From: an uncultured Eubacterium sp.
GTDB taxonomy: Bacteria > Bacillota > Clostridia > Lachnospirales > Lachnospiraceae
Reading direction: 5' to 3'
Length of the DNA stretch: 25,353 nucleotides
NCBI GenBank assembly: GCA_900547255.1
Contig: URGC01000024.1
Location: 1-25,353 of the forward strand
Shown: in pieces, positions 24,159-25,353 of the stretch
Position numbering within the stretch: the first letter of the stretch is position 1
How the letters are laid out: each line of letters starts with the position of its first letter
Program-made: the position numbers and the translations under genes
Notes under the pieces: generated by a model
Seen by the model: only the letters and a program-made list of their open reading frames with translations
What the model was told of the DNA's origin: nothing
Database searches by the model: none

Positions 24159-24187
24159 TTGACATTTTATATTTAAAATGATACAAT
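24159..24187 (+). promoter_or_regulatory. Sigma-A promoter of the Rpn-family gene
   Basis: TTGACA (24159-24164), a 17-bp spacer and TACAAT (24182-24187) lie 55 bp before the nuclease start, in the region divergent from the DUF11 gene. Confidence 0.75.
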
Positions 24188-24242
24188 ACTATTTGTATAC
24201 AGAATATACAGTGTCGGCACCTATAATTATGAAAGGATTTGA

Positions 24243-25235
24243 ATGACAGATAAACTAAATATCAAAGATTCTGTCCAGAATGATATAATTCTTAAGGAAT
24301 TCTGGAGAGATAATGCAAGATTCGCTGATTTATTTAATGCTGTTATATTTAACGGCAGGCAGATTATCAGACCTGACGAATTGCAAGAGCTTGATACCGA
24401 TATTTCAGGTACAATCAGCATGAAGAATTACAGCGAATCCATCAAGCGCACCAGAGACGTCGTTAAAAAGATGTGCAATGGTGTTGAATTTAATATACTG
24501 GGGCTTGAACTACAGGATAAAACCCACTATGCTATGCCTCTTAGAACAATGGTCTATGATGCATTAGGTTATATCAAAGAATATAACGAATTAAAGAAAC
24601 TACATAAATCTGGCGGTAAAACTTTTGATTCTCCTGAAAGCTTTTTATCTGGAATTAATAAAGATGACCGCTTCCACCCTATCATTACGATAGTCTTATA
24701 TTATGGCGAATCCCCTTGGGATGGACCTGTATGTCTAAGCGATATGATGTACGATATGCCTGATGACATACGCAATATCTTTTCTGACTATAGGCTTAAT
24801 CTTGTTCAGATACTTGATTCCAACCAATATAAATTTTATAATGATGATGTAAAAGCAGTATTTAATATTGCACGAAGCATCTACACCAAAGATATGCAAT
24901 ATATCTATAATGAATATGCTGGCAAAGATGTTGACACATATATTATGAAATTAATAGCTAAGATAACATCTTATCCACGTCTGATGGATATATGTGACAA
25001 TAATAAAAGCGAGGGAGGCGAGATTATGCCATGTAAAGCATTACAGGAGATGTTTGAGGAGCAGCAGGAAATTGGAATGGCTAAGGGTATTGAACAATGC
25101 AAAAAAGACGTTCAAAATAGCATTATTCAGGCAATTCAAAACATGCTTGACCTAGGTCTTACCAAGGAACAGATTCTGACTAAATATACACCAGAAGAAT
25201 TCGCCATGGCAGAAAAGGCTATGGCTAGTAAATAA
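24243..25235 (+). CDS. Rpn-family recombination-promoting nuclease / PD-(D/E)XK putative transposase
   Basis: This is a 330-residue protein of the Rpn/YhgA-like (transposase_31) family. The N-terminal ~150 residues form the PD-(D/E)XK nuclease-like domain, starting with NARFADLFNAVIFNGRQII and including FNILGLELQDKTHYAMPLR, where the ExQ pair stands for the usual catalytic E-x-K/Q. HPIITIVLYYGESPWDGP follows, a strongly conserved stretch of the Clostridia members. The C-terminal part is helical with a Glu/Gln-rich segment (EMFEEQQEIGMAKGIEQ) and a small ending (GLTKEQILTKYTPEEF). Rpn proteins in E. coli nick DNA and promote RecA-independent recombination; these genes are often present in many copies in gut Lachnospiraceae. 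The ATG has AAAGGA nearby. No terminal repeats mark it as a mobile element. Confidence 0.88.
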   Translation: MTDKLNIKDSVQNDIILKEFWRDNARFADLFNAVIFNGRQIIRPDELQELDTDISGTISMKNYSESIKRTRDVVKKMCNGVEFNILGLELQDKTHYAMPLRTMVYDALGYIKEYNELKKLHKSGGKTFDSPESFLSGINKDDRFHPIITIVLYYGESPWDGPVCLSDMMYDMPDDIRNIFSDYRLNLVQILDSNQYKFYNDDVKAVFNIARSIYTKDMQYIYNEYAGKDVDTYIMKLIAKITSYPRLMDICDNNKSEGGEIMPCKALQEMFEEQQEIGMAKGIEQCKKDVQNSIIQAIQNMLDLGLTKEQILTKYTPEEFAMAEKAMASK

Positions 25236-25286
25236 ATAGACGATTCTCAAATATACATAGTCAATTCAAAATAAGCTCATCACTGT

Positions 25287-25329
25287 GTTTAATTTAACGA
25301 GCCTGTGAAAAAATCTCTGTAAATTAAAC
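25287..25329. repeat. Inverted repeat at the right edge
   Basis: GTTTAATTTA (25287-25296) and TAAATTAAAC (25320-25329) are perfect 10-bp inverted repeats around a 23-nt centre, downstream of the Rpn gene. It is AT-rich with no U tract, so it is a poor terminator; it could be an operator of a gene beyond the window. Confidence 0.45.
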
Positions 25330-25353
25330 AATACAAGGGTCTTCTATGATAAA

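Noticed and set aside
24243..25235. Rpn-family gene as a complete mobile element
   Set aside because: No terminal inverted repeats or target duplications were found around it; the family name reflects homology, not proven transposition.

Overview
The window is AT-rich, and its gene content is typical of a low-GC, anaerobic, Gram-positive Clostridia chromosome. It carries AdhE-type fermentation, a Rex-like operator, a CIRCE/HrcA heat-shock promoter, an Rpn/PD-(D/E)XK nuclease of the kind common in gut Lachnospiraceae, an agr-like peptide quorum-sensing locus and the carboxyspermidine polyamine route. A gut Lachnospiraceae species related to Lachnospira/Eubacterium eligens is my best guess; this is inference from gene content, not a database match. 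I saw no rRNA, tRNA, CRISPR array or complete insertion sequence.

Layout. (1) 1-3355 is a divergent agr-like locus. On the minus strand are an AgrB-type peptidase (cut by the window edge) and a 46-codon AgrD-type pre-peptide. On the plus strand are an XRE regulator, a LytTR response regulator and an AgrC-like GHKL sensor kinase. Two pairs of 9-bp direct repeats, each exactly 21 bp apart, lie in front of the two arms and look like binding sites for the LytTR regulator. A bidirectional terminator closes the locus. (2) 3397-14828 is a minus-strand cluster. It starts with a soluble hybrid histidine kinase, a REC-HD-GYP response regulator and an HPt protein. It continues with hardly a gap into arginine decarboxylase, spermidine synthase-like protein, carboxyspermidine dehydrogenase, carboxyspermidine decarboxylase, agmatine deiminase and N-carbamoylputrescine amidase. 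Together these encode arginine to agmatine to N-carbamoylputrescine to putrescine to carboxyspermidine to spermidine. A GC-rich, 263-bp, almost perfect inverted repeat separates the last two genes. (3) 14843-18709, also minus strand, holds 6-phosphofructokinase, polyphosphate kinase and a HAD phosphatase. (4) 18881-22445, plus strand, holds adhE, with a canonical promoter and a Rex-like operator, followed by an APH-family kinase. (5) 22485-23165 is a CIRCE-controlled Hsp20 gene. (6) The right end holds a DUF11 protein without a signal peptide (minus) and a divergent Rpn-family nuclease (plus).

The two most interesting units are the agr-like locus with its predicted autoinducer and paired operators, and the physical linkage of a complete phosphorelay (hybrid kinase, HPt, HD-GYP output) to a complete spermidine pathway. 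The large palindromic element at 4454-4716 is the clearest structure that no ordinary feature explains.
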